DNA of 64,000 nucleotides, from the NCBI GenBank assembly GCA_033060915.1, contig CM065387.1:44099501-44163500 (forward strand), given 5' to 3'. The notes beneath the pieces were generated by a model. The model was given only the letters and a program-made list of their open reading frames with translations, searched no databases and had not been told where the DNA came from. Positions 1 through 10,975 of the stretch are shown here, piece by piece. Position numbers and translations under genes: made by a program. Origin of the DNA: Euryodendron excelsum. Its lineage: Eukaryota > Streptophyta > Magnoliopsida > Ericales > Pentaphylacaceae. The first letter of the stretch is position 1, and the number at the start of each line of letters is the position of its first letter.

Positions 1-63
1 CTTGTTAAAAATTCTATAAAACCCAATTCACCCCCCTTCTTGGGTTGCCTGCTTGGGCCAACA
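1..63 (+). mobile_element. 3' tip of a Copia-type LTR
   Basis: The first 63 bases end in a C-rich stretch followed by GGGTTGCCT and CCAACA. The same ending closes the complete LTR at 29064-31152, so this is the end of another copy of that family. The base after it resumes the large gypsy LTR (64-1841). The next five bases, TATAG, would be the target duplication; the intact large LTR has TATAG at the same point (near 20511). The rest of the element lies to the left of the window. Confidence 0.75.
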
Positions 64-1841
64 TATAGGAGGCTAGGGTTTGGAAAACCTAGAAAAGCTA
101 AGGTTTTGGGAGTGTAGGAGCTTTGTATATCGAGAATTAGGGTTTTTAGATTGAGTTTGCAGACCCCCTTCACGCTGGAAGAGGATCTGTATTTATAGAG
201 ATAGGATAGACCTAGCGCCTGTTGCAGTGGTGCCAGGCCAAACTTCTTCTTGGAGCCACTAGGAGTGGCGACTGGCCATTTCTTGGCTTAGTGGCATCAC
301 CCAGTTAAGAAAGTTTTAAGGTCGGCAAGCAACGAATCTTTGGAAGATTTAAGCATCTGTACTAGTAATTACCATGCAATTTTTAGCCTGGCTTCACTAG
401 GAGTGACTCCGGAAAGTCCGGTGATGAATTGAAGAGGCCAGGAATGACCCAAAGAGCCGAAAAAGGGCAAGAACACTTAGAATAGCGTCCCAGAGGTATT
501 TGACTTGAAAAATGAGGATAGGATGTTCCGAAAGGATTGAGTGGGCCATTAGGGGCAAAACGGTTAATCAAGCCGGAAAGCTGCCGGGACGGACTCGGAA
601 TGTCCCGAAAAAAGACTTGAGATTTGAAAACATTATTTAGAATATTTCCAAAGGCTTGCTGGTTTGATACCTAGAGCCGGTGTGGTTGAAAAAGGCGATC
701 GCCTTCTAGGAGTAAAATAGTCATTTTGCACTGGGTTTGCCCGAACTTACTCGGAATGATCCGGAAAGATAAAGAAAGGTTGAGGACACTATAAGAAGTA
801 TTCTCGGGAGGCTACCGGTTTGATACCCAGGGCCGGTGTGGTTCCCGGGGCATTCGAATGCCTAGGGGCAAAATGGTTATCTTGACCGAAAAGTCTCGAA
901 ATTGGCCCGGAACTGACTAAAAGGCACCTAATCATGTCGGATTGCCTTTAAGACAGTCTTGGAAGGTTTGACTTACCGTTCTGAGGATTCAAATGTGTTC
1001 TCGAGAAACGTGCTGGAAAGTGGCTCTAGGGGCAGTTTGGTCATTTTTCACCAGAGTGGGCTAGCAGACACTGATTTTGACCTGGGTTTTGAGTGTTTCC
1101 GCCACTCTAATGGCGGTCGCGTGATACAGGGGTTTGTTGGCAATTCCCTATATCGACCTGTTTGCGAGTATTTTCGCTACTCTGACTGTTGTGATGTTTG
1201 CGAGTATTTCCGCTACCTTGACGGTTCACGATCATTCCTAAGACTGCCTGATCTCGGGAAGCTACTGAAGGGAATTAGCGCCTGAGAATCAACTTTCTCA
1301 AAAGGCGTGCCTAAACAGACATTTCTGCATTGGCGGGCTAGCAGGCGCCAAAGGTAGACCGTTCTACCATCTAGGGGACTTGGGGTCTCATCCCGGTCGA
1401 CAGGTTTAAAGGGACTTACAGCTCCGAAGAGATTTTCTTTAGAAAACATGCTGGACCGTCTCGAGGAATCAACTGTCTCGAAGGAGGGATTGGATTTGGA
1501 ATTCGACTTGGAAAGGGGACTTAACGTCTTCGGAAAGATGTGCTTGATTTGGAATTGAAAAGGGGACTTACCGTCTTCGGAAAGACGTGCCTGATTTGGA
1601 AAGGGAAAAGGGGACTTACTGTCTTCGAAAAGACGTGCCTGATTTGGAATGAGACCAAACAATGCCCTTAAGGGCATTTTGGTCTTTTTGCCTCTATTTG
1701 GGCCCGACAGGGCCCAAGAAGCGATGAATTGGCGGGATTAGACTTCGAAAGTTGATTTTGATTGGAATACGTCTATATTGACACGAGTACAAGTCTAGAC
1801 AGACCGTAAACTGCCGAGTGGTCAAAAATGGGGTGTTTACA
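64..1841 (-). mobile_element. Large gypsy-type LTR, first part, cut by a Copia insertion
   Basis: This matches about 20511-22675 of the complete 5.35-kb solo LTR. Shared marks are the TATA region (about 190-199, minus strand), decayed GGCGCC-type palindromes (about 211-300), repeated 'GGTTTGATACCCAGAGCCGG'-like blocks, and the terminal GGGGTGTTTACA at 1841. Read on the minus strand it starts TGTAAACACCCC. Its 81-bp repeat zone is shorter here (about 1440-1660), with roughly 45-50-bp units in place of ten 81-bp units. It lies inside the gag of element 1. Whether it is a solo LTR cannot be seen, because its far end is outside the window. Confidence 0.8.
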
Positions 1842-2196
1842 CCACCTCCTCCCTATTAAAGCCAAGCACCACCTTAACAAAAATATCATACCCCACAACA
1901 ACCTTAACAAACCTCCACCACAACCTCCACCTCAAACTCAACCTAACACCTACCAAACCCCGCATAAGAGGACTTTAGAAGACACTCTCCAACAATTCAT
2001 GCATAAGCAAGGGGGAGTGCATTCTAGGGTAGATAAGACATTAGAGCAACAAAGTCAAACCCTTAATGACATAAAGAGTCAATTGACGTTTTTGACTTAA
2101 ACCTGGCCTATCACCGAGAAGGGTAAGCTACGTGCTTAACCTCAACCTAACCCCGCTAGACATGTGCATTCTAGTGAGACCATCAACCAACCATTA
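1842..2196 (+). pseudogene. Element 1 gag, C-terminal remnant
   Basis: The 1842-2100 reading frame is rich in Pro, Gln and Asn, followed by a coiled-coil-like stretch with the motif SRVDKTLEQQ. Elements 2 and 3 carry the same arrangement at the end of gag (SRVDKQEKVLDQH, about 54480 and 61570). The gag start is missing because the large LTR (64-1841) interrupts it on the left. A solo LTR begins at 2202 on the right. The homology continues past the stop at 2100 into a leader with CTCAACCTAACCC. Confidence 0.7.
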
Positions 2197-2201
2197 TCTA
2201 G

Positions 2202-3419
2202 TGATCACTCCAGAAACGTGCGATAAAATCACAAGTGCACGATCGCAATGTAATAATAACTTCGTGAAGTCCAAGGCCGATCCACAGGGAAGAAGGTTAG
2301 CGCATTCAAGAAAACTTACTTTAGGTTAGAACCGTAGGAAAACACTTCAATGAAATAAAACAAAAAATCTATTGTTTTTAAAGAGTTGTTTAATCTAAAC
2401 TAAATTATGAAAGTGAGTTTTACTGAATAAAGAGAAAAGTCTCAAAACCAATTATTCCAATCAACTGTTTCACCCAGAATTCCAGTAGAGGCTTTTTATA
2501 ACTCAAATCATGACTATAAGTCTTTAATTCAGAAGATTTAGCAATAAAAACTGTTATTCTTTAACAACAAACTTAGAATAAATCAGATTTGGAATCATAG
2601 ATGTGTATCATCGGCTTGTGCAGTAAATATGCCAAACTAAGGTTTGTGCATAGATATTACTAAGCATAATCAAACATCTAGGTTTTTATAAATATCTAGG
2701 GTTCGACCCCAAAGAATTAAGAAAAATAAAATCATTAAAACACTAGTTACCTCCATTGTTCATCCAAGATCTTCAATTGATCTTCACAATTAATCCCAAT
2801 ACGGAATCTAGCTACTCAACGCCATAATAGATATGTAAAGCTATATGTAAATTTATTGAAAGACTAAGAATCTAATTACAGGACTTGAGAAAATTATGAA
2901 TCTAATAACAGGACTTGAGAAAACCATGGAAAAACTATAAATTTTATCTCTAATATACTCCTAAAGCTCTCAAAGGAACCTTAAAATTCATAAAACTAAC
3001 TACTCCCTAAAACATGCATCAGTCCTGACTTTTATAGAAAAAGAAATTCAATGATTTTTGTAAATTGTTTGGATTGATTGTTCCACGTCCAAATAGACTT
3101 CGGACGACATCAATGAAGAGGTCTCAAAAATTTATATGAAATTGATACATTATGGACCCCGGTAGCATTTCTGGTTTGAGAGATAAGGTCTTTCAAAGTT
3201 TCAGCTCTACGTGCTACAGCAGCTTGTACTCTGGTAGCATCCTTTTAAAACCTTTACCCAAATTGTATCCGAAGTCCTCCAATTTAACCTCAAAGCCTAT
3301 ACAAAACAAAACAAACTTAACTAGTACTAAAATATGATTAAAAAGGTACACCAAATCCTAAACTAAGGCTAACAAACCACAAGTTAAGGTCTTATAATTA
3401 CATTTTTGGAGCACAATCA
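2202..3419 (-). mobile_element. Solo LTR D, Athila/Tat-type, 1218 bp
   Basis: It begins TG and ends CA, and is flanked on both sides by TCTAG (2197-2201 and 3420-3424). Read on the minus strand it starts TGATTGTGCTCC, close to the TGATTACACTCC start of the other LTRs in this window. Removing it rejoins the gag-protease spacer of element 1: the sequence after 3424 matches element 2 from about 54680. A local 30-bp tandem duplication lies near 2869-2930. It has no coding content, although short open frames occur. Confidence 0.92.
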
Positions 3420-3424
3420 TCTAG

Positions 3425-4560
3425 TCATGAGCAAGTGCAAGCCATAACCACCTTAAGAAGTGAAAAAGTGACAGACAAAATCATTCATCCTAAAAAGCCA
3501 AAGGCTAGGGAAGACACTTCTAAATGAGTTGAGGATTCCCTAAGGGAAGGGGTAGGAGAGACCTCTAAGGTAAGAGAGAATGAACCTAGGAAAGAGAAAA
3601 GTGAAAAAGATAAGGAAGAAAATTTAGAGAAGATCGAGGAAGCTTTGAGGGAAAAGCGAGAGGCATTGGCACATGCACCCTTCCCTTAAAGACTAGCAAA
3701 GCCCAAGAATCAATTGTTACGCTCGAAAATCTATGAGACTTTCAAAAAAGTTAAGATCAACATACCTCTCCAAGAAACCATTAAGCAAATCTCCTCTTAT
3801 GCTAAGTTCTTGAAGGAACTATGCATAATTAAGAGGAAACTGAATGTGAAAGACAATGCCTACCTTGCACAAGAAGTGAATTCTATTATGCAATTCAAAA
3901 CACCTCCCAAATACAAAGACCCAAGATGTTCCACAGTTACTTGTATTATACGAAATCATCGAATAAATGGATGCCTTATAGATCTAGGCTCAAGTGTCAA
4001 TTTGTTACCTTACTTTATGTTTGAGGAACTGGGGTTAGGTGAACTTAACCTGACTAGGATCATACTCCAACTAGCCGATAGGCCTATTAAAACTCCTACA
4101 AAGATTGTGGAGGATATTTTAGTACAAATAGAGAAGGTTTACTTCTTGACAGATTTTGTGGTTTTAGATACCCATCCAGTTGCAGAATTGAGTACTCAAA
4201 CTCAAATTCTGTTCATTCTAGGATGACCTTTCCTAGCTATTTCCAATGCAATTATCCATTGTAGATGAAGTCTTTTGAAGTTGTTTTTTGACAACATGAC
4301 TGTAGAATTAAATATTTTTTTATGTCAGAAGACAACCGGGTGAATATGAGGATATCCGGGATGTGAGTTTCATCGACTCCATTGTGTAAGAACATCTTGA
4401 GAAGAAAAGCATAGAAGATGCTCTAGAAAGGGTGTTGATGTTTAGTGAAGGCATAGATTGTCTAGAGGGTAAGGATATTCAAGTTAATAAGAATACTAGT
4501 GGTTTAGAGGTTATGCCTCTAATGGCGGTGGGTCAATATACCCCATCTTTTGAACCTTAA
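3425..4560 (+). pseudogene. Element 1 protease region
   Basis: An open stretch (3714-4226) carries the retroviral-type aspartic protease motif DLGSSVNLLP at about 3981-4010, then VVLDTHP and FILG, as in elements 2 and 3. The frame breaks after 4226 (TGA), but homology continues through QYTPSFEP to the TAA at 4558. Upstream, 3425-3700 is a Glu/Lys-rich spacer. It is a dead copy with several stops. Known role of the family: to cut the gag-pol polyprotein. Confidence 0.85.
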
Positions 4561-5490
4561 CCCTTAGTGCTACCAAACCTCAACCTTTAGAAATCCAAGC
4601 CCTACCACCCAAAAAGAAGCCATTACTCTATATTCTTAAATATGTATTCATAAGAGAGTGTGAGCCATACCCGGTAATCATATCTTCATGTTTATTGACG
4701 ACCCAAGAGAAGAGTTTGATAGAGGTGCTTAAAAAGCATAAACAAGCCATTGGTTAGACCATTGCTGACTTACATGGGTTAGCTTTTTAGTGTGCACTCA
4801 TAGAATTTATCTTGAGGAAAGGGCTAAACCGGTGTGACAAATGCAACGACGATTGAACCCAACCATAAAAGAAGTTGTAAGGGGAGAAGTCCTTAAACTT
4901 CTTGATGTAGGTATTATTTACCCTATTTTTGACTCTAGATGGGTGAGTCCTAGAAATTCGGCGTGATGGTAGTCAAGAATGACAACAATGGGTTAATACC
5001 CATTAAGATCCAAACCGGGTGGCGTATGTACATTGACTACCGTTGTCTTAATGCCGTAACATGCAAGGACCATTTTCCCCTTCCCTTTTAGATCAAGTGC
5101 TTGAATACACCTTTAGTGGCATGGTGGAGAGGGTCTTGGAAGTCTTTATGGACAACTTCTCGGTGTATGGGGACACATATGAGCAATTTCTAGACCATCT
5201 AAAGCAAGTACTTAAGAGATATGAGGAGAGTCATCTTTTTTTTAATTAGGATAAGTGTCACTTTATGGTGACACAAGGAATAATCCTAGGCTACATTGTT
5301 TCGGAGAGGGGTATTGAGGTAGATCAAGCTAAGATAGAGCTAATCCAAAAGTTACCTACCCTTAGTACTGTAGAGAATATGCGTTCCTTCCTTGGGCATG
5401 TCGATTTCTACTGGCGATTCATTCAATCATTTAGTGATATTTCCCGGCCCATATGTGCCCTATTAGCTCAAAATGCTCTATGTGAGTAGA
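4561..5490 (+). pseudogene. Element 1 reverse transcriptase with internal deletion
   Basis: Fragments match element 3 RT. About 4850-5060 covers the N-terminal part (LNP..KEVV, LKLLD, GVMV, RMYIDYR). 5118-5249 covers the FMD-FSVYG region, and 5265-5489 the thumb and connection (FLGHVDFYWRFI). The distance from GACCAT to the ATGG..GAG block is 50 bp here (5068-5118) against 231 bp in element 3 (63413-63644). About 181 bp that encode the centre of the fingers/palm are therefore missing. The second aspartate of the catalytic pair reads Asn (VFMDN). Not functional. Confidence 0.88.
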
Positions 5491-6150
5491 CACTATCTTG
5501 TCAACAAGCAATTGATAAGTTTAAGGACCATTTGACTACGGCTCCTATCATCTAACCTCCGGATTGGAGCCTATTATTTGAGCTTATGTATGATGCTAGT
5601 GACTATGTTATAGGAGCCGTCTTAGGGAAAAGAACAAAAAAGAAGCCTCATGTGATTGATTATGTGAGCTAGACATTAAATAATGCCGAAGTGAACTATA
5701 CTACCACTAAAAAGGAATTGCTGGCTATAGTTTTTGCCTTGGATAAATTTATATCATACTTGGTGGGCTTTCTTGTGATAGTTTATATCGACCATGCTGC
5801 CTTTAAGTATTTACTTTCTAAATAAGAGGCCAAACTTAGGTTGATTTGATGGATCTTACTTTTCTAAGAGTTTAACCTCAAGATTAGGGACAAAAAGGAA
5901 GTTAAGAATGTCGTCGCCAATCACCTATCTAGACTACCATTTGAGGCCTCGTACCATGATGACTCACCCATTAAGGAGACTTTCCCTGATGAGCAATTGC
6001 TGCAATGTCAAGCCATCTTTCATGACTCTTCACCTTAGTATGCTGATGTAGCTAACTCTTTAGCTACAGGGGCCATTCCTACCCATTGGTCCTCTTTGGA
6101 TAAGAGAAAATTTTTTAGACTTGTAAGGAACTTCTTTTAGGACGACCCCT
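5491..6150 (+). pseudogene. Element 1 RNase H region
   Basis: Translation with stops shows DASDYVIGAVLG, then NYTTTKKELLAIVFALDKF (about 5693-5750), the typical gypsy RNase H block, followed by a tether ending NHLSRLPFE near 5945. Several TAG/TAA codons interrupt it. It lies directly between RT and integrase, in the order expected for Ty3/gypsy. Confidence 0.8.
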
Positions 6151-6515
6151 ACCTTCTCAAATACTGCCTCGACCAAATCATAAGGAGGTGTGTGCCCGAT
6201 AGTGAGTTAACGAGTGTCATTGAGTTTTACCATCCACAAGCATGCGGTGGTTACTTTTCATCTAGGAAAACCATTGCAAAGATTTTGCAATGTGGCTTAT
6301 ATTGGCCCACCATGGTCAAAGATGTTTATAATTTTTGCATGGCTTATGATAGATGCCAAAGGTTACGTAGCCTTTCTCAAATGCACATAATGCCTCTTAA
6401 CCCCATTATTACTCTTGAGATTTTTATTATTGGGGTATAGACTTCATGGGCCCATTTCTCAACTTTTTGGTTATCTTTACATCCAAGTTAGCCATCGACT
6501 ATGTTTCAAAATGGG
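6151..6515 (+). pseudogene. Element 1 integrase, N-terminal part
   Basis: The frame 6192-6440 shows the zinc-binding HHCC module: H..ACGGYFSSRKT, GLYWPTM, and C..C in FCMAYDRCQR. The core then starts and runs to YVSKW at about 6500-6515, where solo LTR A interrupts it. Removing the LTR and one ATGGG copy gives a continuous YVSKWVET reading into 8269. Confidence 0.88.
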
Positions 6516-8263
6516 TGACTACACCCTAAAAGTGTAATCATAAGCTCTTAATTTACACTTTATTAGACTTATATTGTTATTAATTTGCTTATTTTAGTTC
6601 AATATTTGTTTTATTATGTTTTTTTGTGTGCTTTGTAGGTTATAGGCTGATAAAGGTAAATAGATGCACAAAATGTTTAAAGCGGGTTCAAAATAAGCAA
6701 ACTGATGATGAAAAGTCCAACCCGTCTCGGTGTTTTGGTCAAAACTTTTTACTTCGATGTCTGATTGAGCTGATTTTTATGTCATTGGAAAGAAAACTTC
6801 AAGAGTTACAACTTTGCCCCTAATGTGCATTGGCTGAATCGAGCTCTAAGGTGGCCAAAATCAAACTGGAAGGTTGCTGGCTCGAATAGTGAATAGTGAC
6901 CATCCGAACGGTGCGTTCGAACGGTCACTGTTCACTGTTTGGACGGGTGAACAGTAACCATTTGAACAGTGAATAGTACCGTCCGAACAGTGCATCCGGA
7001 TAGTGAACAGTACACATTCGGACGTAATTCAAACGGGCATCAGACACACTGTCCGAAGTCCGTTTGGATGCTATTTCAACTTCTAGATTGCATTTTTTGC
7101 TTCCGAAGCTGCGTTTTAGGGAAGTTTTAAATGTTTTTTTTGTGTAGTTAGGGTTAGTTTTAGCTGGGGGGGGCATGAGAAGCTTCTCCAAGGTTGGTTT
7201 TTCTATTTTTCTTCATTTTAAGCTTAGATTTATCTTTGTAATTGTAGTATAGATGTAGAACTAGTAGTTTTCTTTCAGTGTATTGTATTTTATTTCACTT
7301 TCTTGCACTTTCTTTCATTTTTCTTGTAACCAAACACTCTTAATGTTCAAGTAATTTTTAGCTTAAATATTTACATGTTTTATTTCCATTTTTCATACTT
7401 TTATTATGAACTTAATTAACTAGTTTTTAAATTGCGTTCAAATATAAAAATCACCTAAATAATCCAAGAATTTCATTGGAGTTATCTCATGAATGGATTG
7501 CCATATTTTTCTAGATTTTGAATTCCTAGTAATTATATGTGAAATTTTAGAAAACTTAAATTATTGACTAAGTTTAAGAATTTTTATTACCCAAATCGAT
7601 GATATTAATTTAGGACTCTTGACTAGACAAATATTTCACAATTGCTAGAAATTTATTCATATCAATTGATTGAAGATGCCTAAGAAAACTTAGGTTATTG
7701 ACTATGTTTGACTAATTCAATGCACAAACCTCAAAATTAGTATTGACCCTAGTTAAATTGATGGTATTAATCTTTGATTCCCTATTGACCATGCATCTAA
7801 TTTCAATTGCTTGAAAATTATTGATTTTCAAAGTTAAATTTTTTGAATCAAACACTCTTAAATGTTGTGTTTGATTTGATTTATAAACCCCATTGAAAGC
7901 ATTAGATGAAATTGAGTGATTTGATCATTTGAGCCCAATTCCCTTTTTATTTCTTTAAATCTAATTTCAATTGCTTTAATTTAATTGTCTAGTGTTAATT
8001 GTCTTTATTTTCATTGCAATAGTTTAGGAATTCAAAACAATCATCAAAACTCAAAAGATTTTCGGTCTTTTTATTTTCCTTTTTATTTTAGATTTGATTC
8101 ACATAATTTATAGTCGACCCAAGTTAGTTTAGTGTGAGGTGAGTGATACAACCTATATTGGGCTAGGTCCCTTGGAAGATAATAATACCGGATTACCGAT
8201 TTATACTTTATCGCGACTCCCGTACTCTTGCGGGGTAACTAACTCCAATTATAAGGCGAACCA
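6516..8263 (+). mobile_element. Solo LTR A, Athila/Tat-type, 1748 bp, inside integrase
   Basis: It starts TGACTACACCC and ends GCGAACCA, with ATGGG on both sides (6511-6515 and 8264-8268). The inserted site is a coding region of element 1, so the join can be checked at codon level. The first part has an array of GTTCGAACGG- and CACTGTTCACTG-like motifs (about 6890-7035). The second half is AT-rich. The end contains GCGACTCCCGTACTCTTGCG, as in the other LTRs of this group. Confidence 0.95.
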
Positions 8264-9034
8264 ATGGGTAGAGACAATTGCTACACACATCAATGATCAC
8301 CAAGTGGTGGTCAAGTTCTTGAAAGAGAACATCTTCTCCCATTTTGGGATGCTTCGTGCCATCATTAGTGATAGTGGTTCCCATTTTTTCAACTGACCTA
8401 TGGGTGTGATGATGAAAAAGTATGACGTTGTTCATAAAGTCGTTCTCCCATATCACCTCCAAACCCAAGGCCAAGTAGAATTGGCCAACTAGAAAATCAA
8501 GATCATTTTAGAGAAAATGGTAAATCCTTCTCGCAAGGATTGTTCGTTAAGGCTAGTTGATGCCTTGTTGGCATATCAGACTGCCTACAAGACCATCCTT
8601 GGTGCTTCCTTATACTGACTTGTGTATGCAAAGGAGTGCCATCTCTCGGTGGAAGTGGAGCATAAGGCCTATTAGGCTATAAGGCATTTCAATGAAGGTT
8701 TGGATGATGCAGGGACTCTTTGAATACTACAGCTCAATGAACTTGATGAACTCCGGAACATTGCCCATGAGAATGCAAATGTCTCCAAGGCTAACATGGA
8801 GTCTCACTATAACCAACACATCTGATGGAAATCTTTCCATGTTGGTCAAAGGATATAGCTCTGCTACAACTCCCAGTTACATTTGCTTCTGGGGAAGTTG
8901 AAGAGCAAATTGTCTGGTCCATATTTGATAAAGGAGGTCACGCTTTACACAGCTATTGAAGTTCAAAGAATGAACATTGGGGTGTCCTTCTAGGTGAATG
9001 GACAAAGATTGAAGCCCTATTTTGAGTCTTAACA
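8264..9034 (+). pseudogene. Element 1 integrase, core and C-terminal part
   Basis: This continues the integrase core after the solo LTR: ISDSGSHFFN (about 8367-8396), then HHLQTQGQVE and the tail block KPYFES near 9010-9030 (VNGQRLKPYF). Stops interrupt the frame (for example 8396 and 8491). The order and motifs match Ty3/gypsy integrases of the Athila/Tat group. No intact reading frame remains. Confidence 0.83.
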
Positions 9035-9339
9035 TGGTGTGATTGATTGTGGATCTTGTGGATCCACTAATGCTCGATGAATGAGCAATAGTGTAATCTT
9101 TAGATTAGGAGTAGTCTAGATTAGTTAGTTTGTTAGTTAAGTGTTTAGATAGTTTGTAGTTTTAGTTGGGTGGTGCATCTCCTTTCTTGCATTGTCTTCA
9201 TACATTAGGAATATTGCATTGTTTTAGTTGGGAGAGGGGGGAACAGTTTCAGAGGCTTAACCTCTGCCTTTGCTTTTGTGTGTTTTTGGTTTTGCATACC
9301 TTGAAATTTTCTTGAATTTTTGAGCTGAACGTCTGGGAA

Positions 9340-9704
9340 ACTGTTGGAACAGATAGTTAACCGTTCGGACGGAGGGATAATCTATTGGAACTAACACGTG
9401 GCAGGCTATGGAAGGCTAACGTTTGGGTAAACCATTCGAATGGCTGTGACTAGCTTGAAATGCTCACTAGGACTTTTCAAATGCTTGCAACAAGAATCGA
9501 ATGCTTGCTAGCTCGTTTGAACGGTTTAAGAGATCGTGTGAATGGTTTTGGGATTTTCTATATAAGGGCGTCAGATTCACTATTCTAACTCATTCGAATG
9601 CTCGTTTAACTTAGAGAGAGAGAGAGAGAGAGAGAGTGGCGAAGCCCTATTAGTATCCGACTAGCAATCCTAGCAGCTCGTGCCCGGTTTCCCATCTTTT
9701 ATAG
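9340..9704 (+). promoter_or_regulatory. Internal palindrome array, TATA box and leader before the extra ORF of element 1
   Basis: Between pol and the extra ORF, 9340-9545 holds repeated TTCGAA/TTCGGAC-centred motifs (such as CCATTCGAATGG). A TATA box, CTATATAAG, lies near 9558-9566. A GA-repeat leader follows (9613-9637), then a possible 5' splice site GTATTC at 9705. The same order (array, possible leader, GTATTCC) occurs in element 2 at 55843-56242. Promoter function is inferred. Confidence 0.45.
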
Positions 9705-9761
9705 GTATTCCTCTTCGTACCTCCCTTTGTTCTTTCCTTATTTTCCATTGCTTAGTATAGG

Positions 9762-10975
9762 ATGGCGGGGGTAAGAGTTAGAGTAGTTCGTGCCCAGGGT
9801 CTTCCCTATGATGCGACTCAGTTTATTAATCATGCAACCTTTGAGGCTTATGAGAGGACTTTTAGTCCTTGGGGGGCCCCCTGGGGGGAGGAGTTTAGCT
9901 ATTCATGTGTTTGCTGGGAAGACATTATTATGGAAGGACGTGTTGCATAGCGGGGTTGGTTAGATTTAGACAGGTACTATGGTTCATCTAGATTTACATT
10001 AATTATGGAACTTATGGCCAACATCTCTATCTCATCAATAGAGCCAAGAAAGGAGATGATCGTATCTTGGGTTAGAGGCTACAGAGTTGAGATCACCTCA
10101 GATGTCTTTGCTACCTTCTTCTAGCTATCTAGAGAGGTTCAACCTCCATTTAGCTATCTGGCCATATAAGAGGTGGACTATAAGGTTATGATAGCCGAGG
10201 TTAGTGCTCCAGGCGAGCAGTGGATCTTTTCCCAGGTTGTGGAGAAATTCCTAGCAGTTAGGTACCGGCCTCTCTTCCTCTGTACCTGTGCATCCATTCT
10301 TTCCATTTATACGAAGCTGTATTAGGGGTCAACTAATGTATGCCATAAGTACAGGTAGATCCATCGATCTACTCATTTACATGTTCAGAGCCCTCTATAT
10401 GGCCACCATTTCTGCATCACCTAGAGTAGCATCCCCTTTTATGGCTACCTCACTGAGATGATCTCGAGAGCTAGAGTGGCCCCACCAGCAGATGTTATGG
10501 TTCTTCCTCCGATACAGCCTATTGAGGGATTGACTGAGCATTGAGTTGAGGGCCAGTTGACTGGGTTCCAGAGACGGTTTCAGCAGTAGCAGGAGGCCGA
10601 GCCGGGGGCCCAGTAATAGCAGCATGTTGTTCTAGTAGTTAAGTAGCCTCAATTCGTTCAGCATACTCAGCAGGGTCCTACTCAGCAGCAACTATCTGAG
10701 TTAGTACATCAGCAAACCCAGGTGATCGAGCATCAGATAATTGCTATAGTGCATCTATAACAGCTATATACGACACTCTAGACCACATAGGCTGGGTATA
10801 CTGAGCAGCTCACTAGATTTACTGAGCAGTTTACATAGAGGAGGCTCTTCAAGGTCAGGTTTTGGATGAGATCATAGCCCATCTTCAGAGGCAGCAGGTT
10901 CCACCTTCCGAAGATGATGATGGTGATGACTTTGGTTTCCATTAGCTAGAGATAGGGTGGTTAGGTTATCATTTG
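9762..10975 (+). pseudogene. Element 1 extra 3' ORF (Athila/Tat-type plant transposon protein)
   Basis: ATG at 9762 begins a 62-codon open stretch. Past its stop, in-frame homology continues: ELMANIS, SWVRG and DVFATFF match the ORF of element 2 at 56308-56981 (EFMANISS, VRGRDVV, DSFAEQFGLP). A Gln-rich tail follows (10560-10900). This extra ORF downstream of pol is known from Athila/Tat elements, and its role is unknown. Many stops are single C-to-T type changes (CAG or CAA to TAG or TAA). The start was chosen because the ATG lies two bases after a good 3' splice site (..TTAGTATAG at 9760), as in element 2. Confidence 0.65.
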
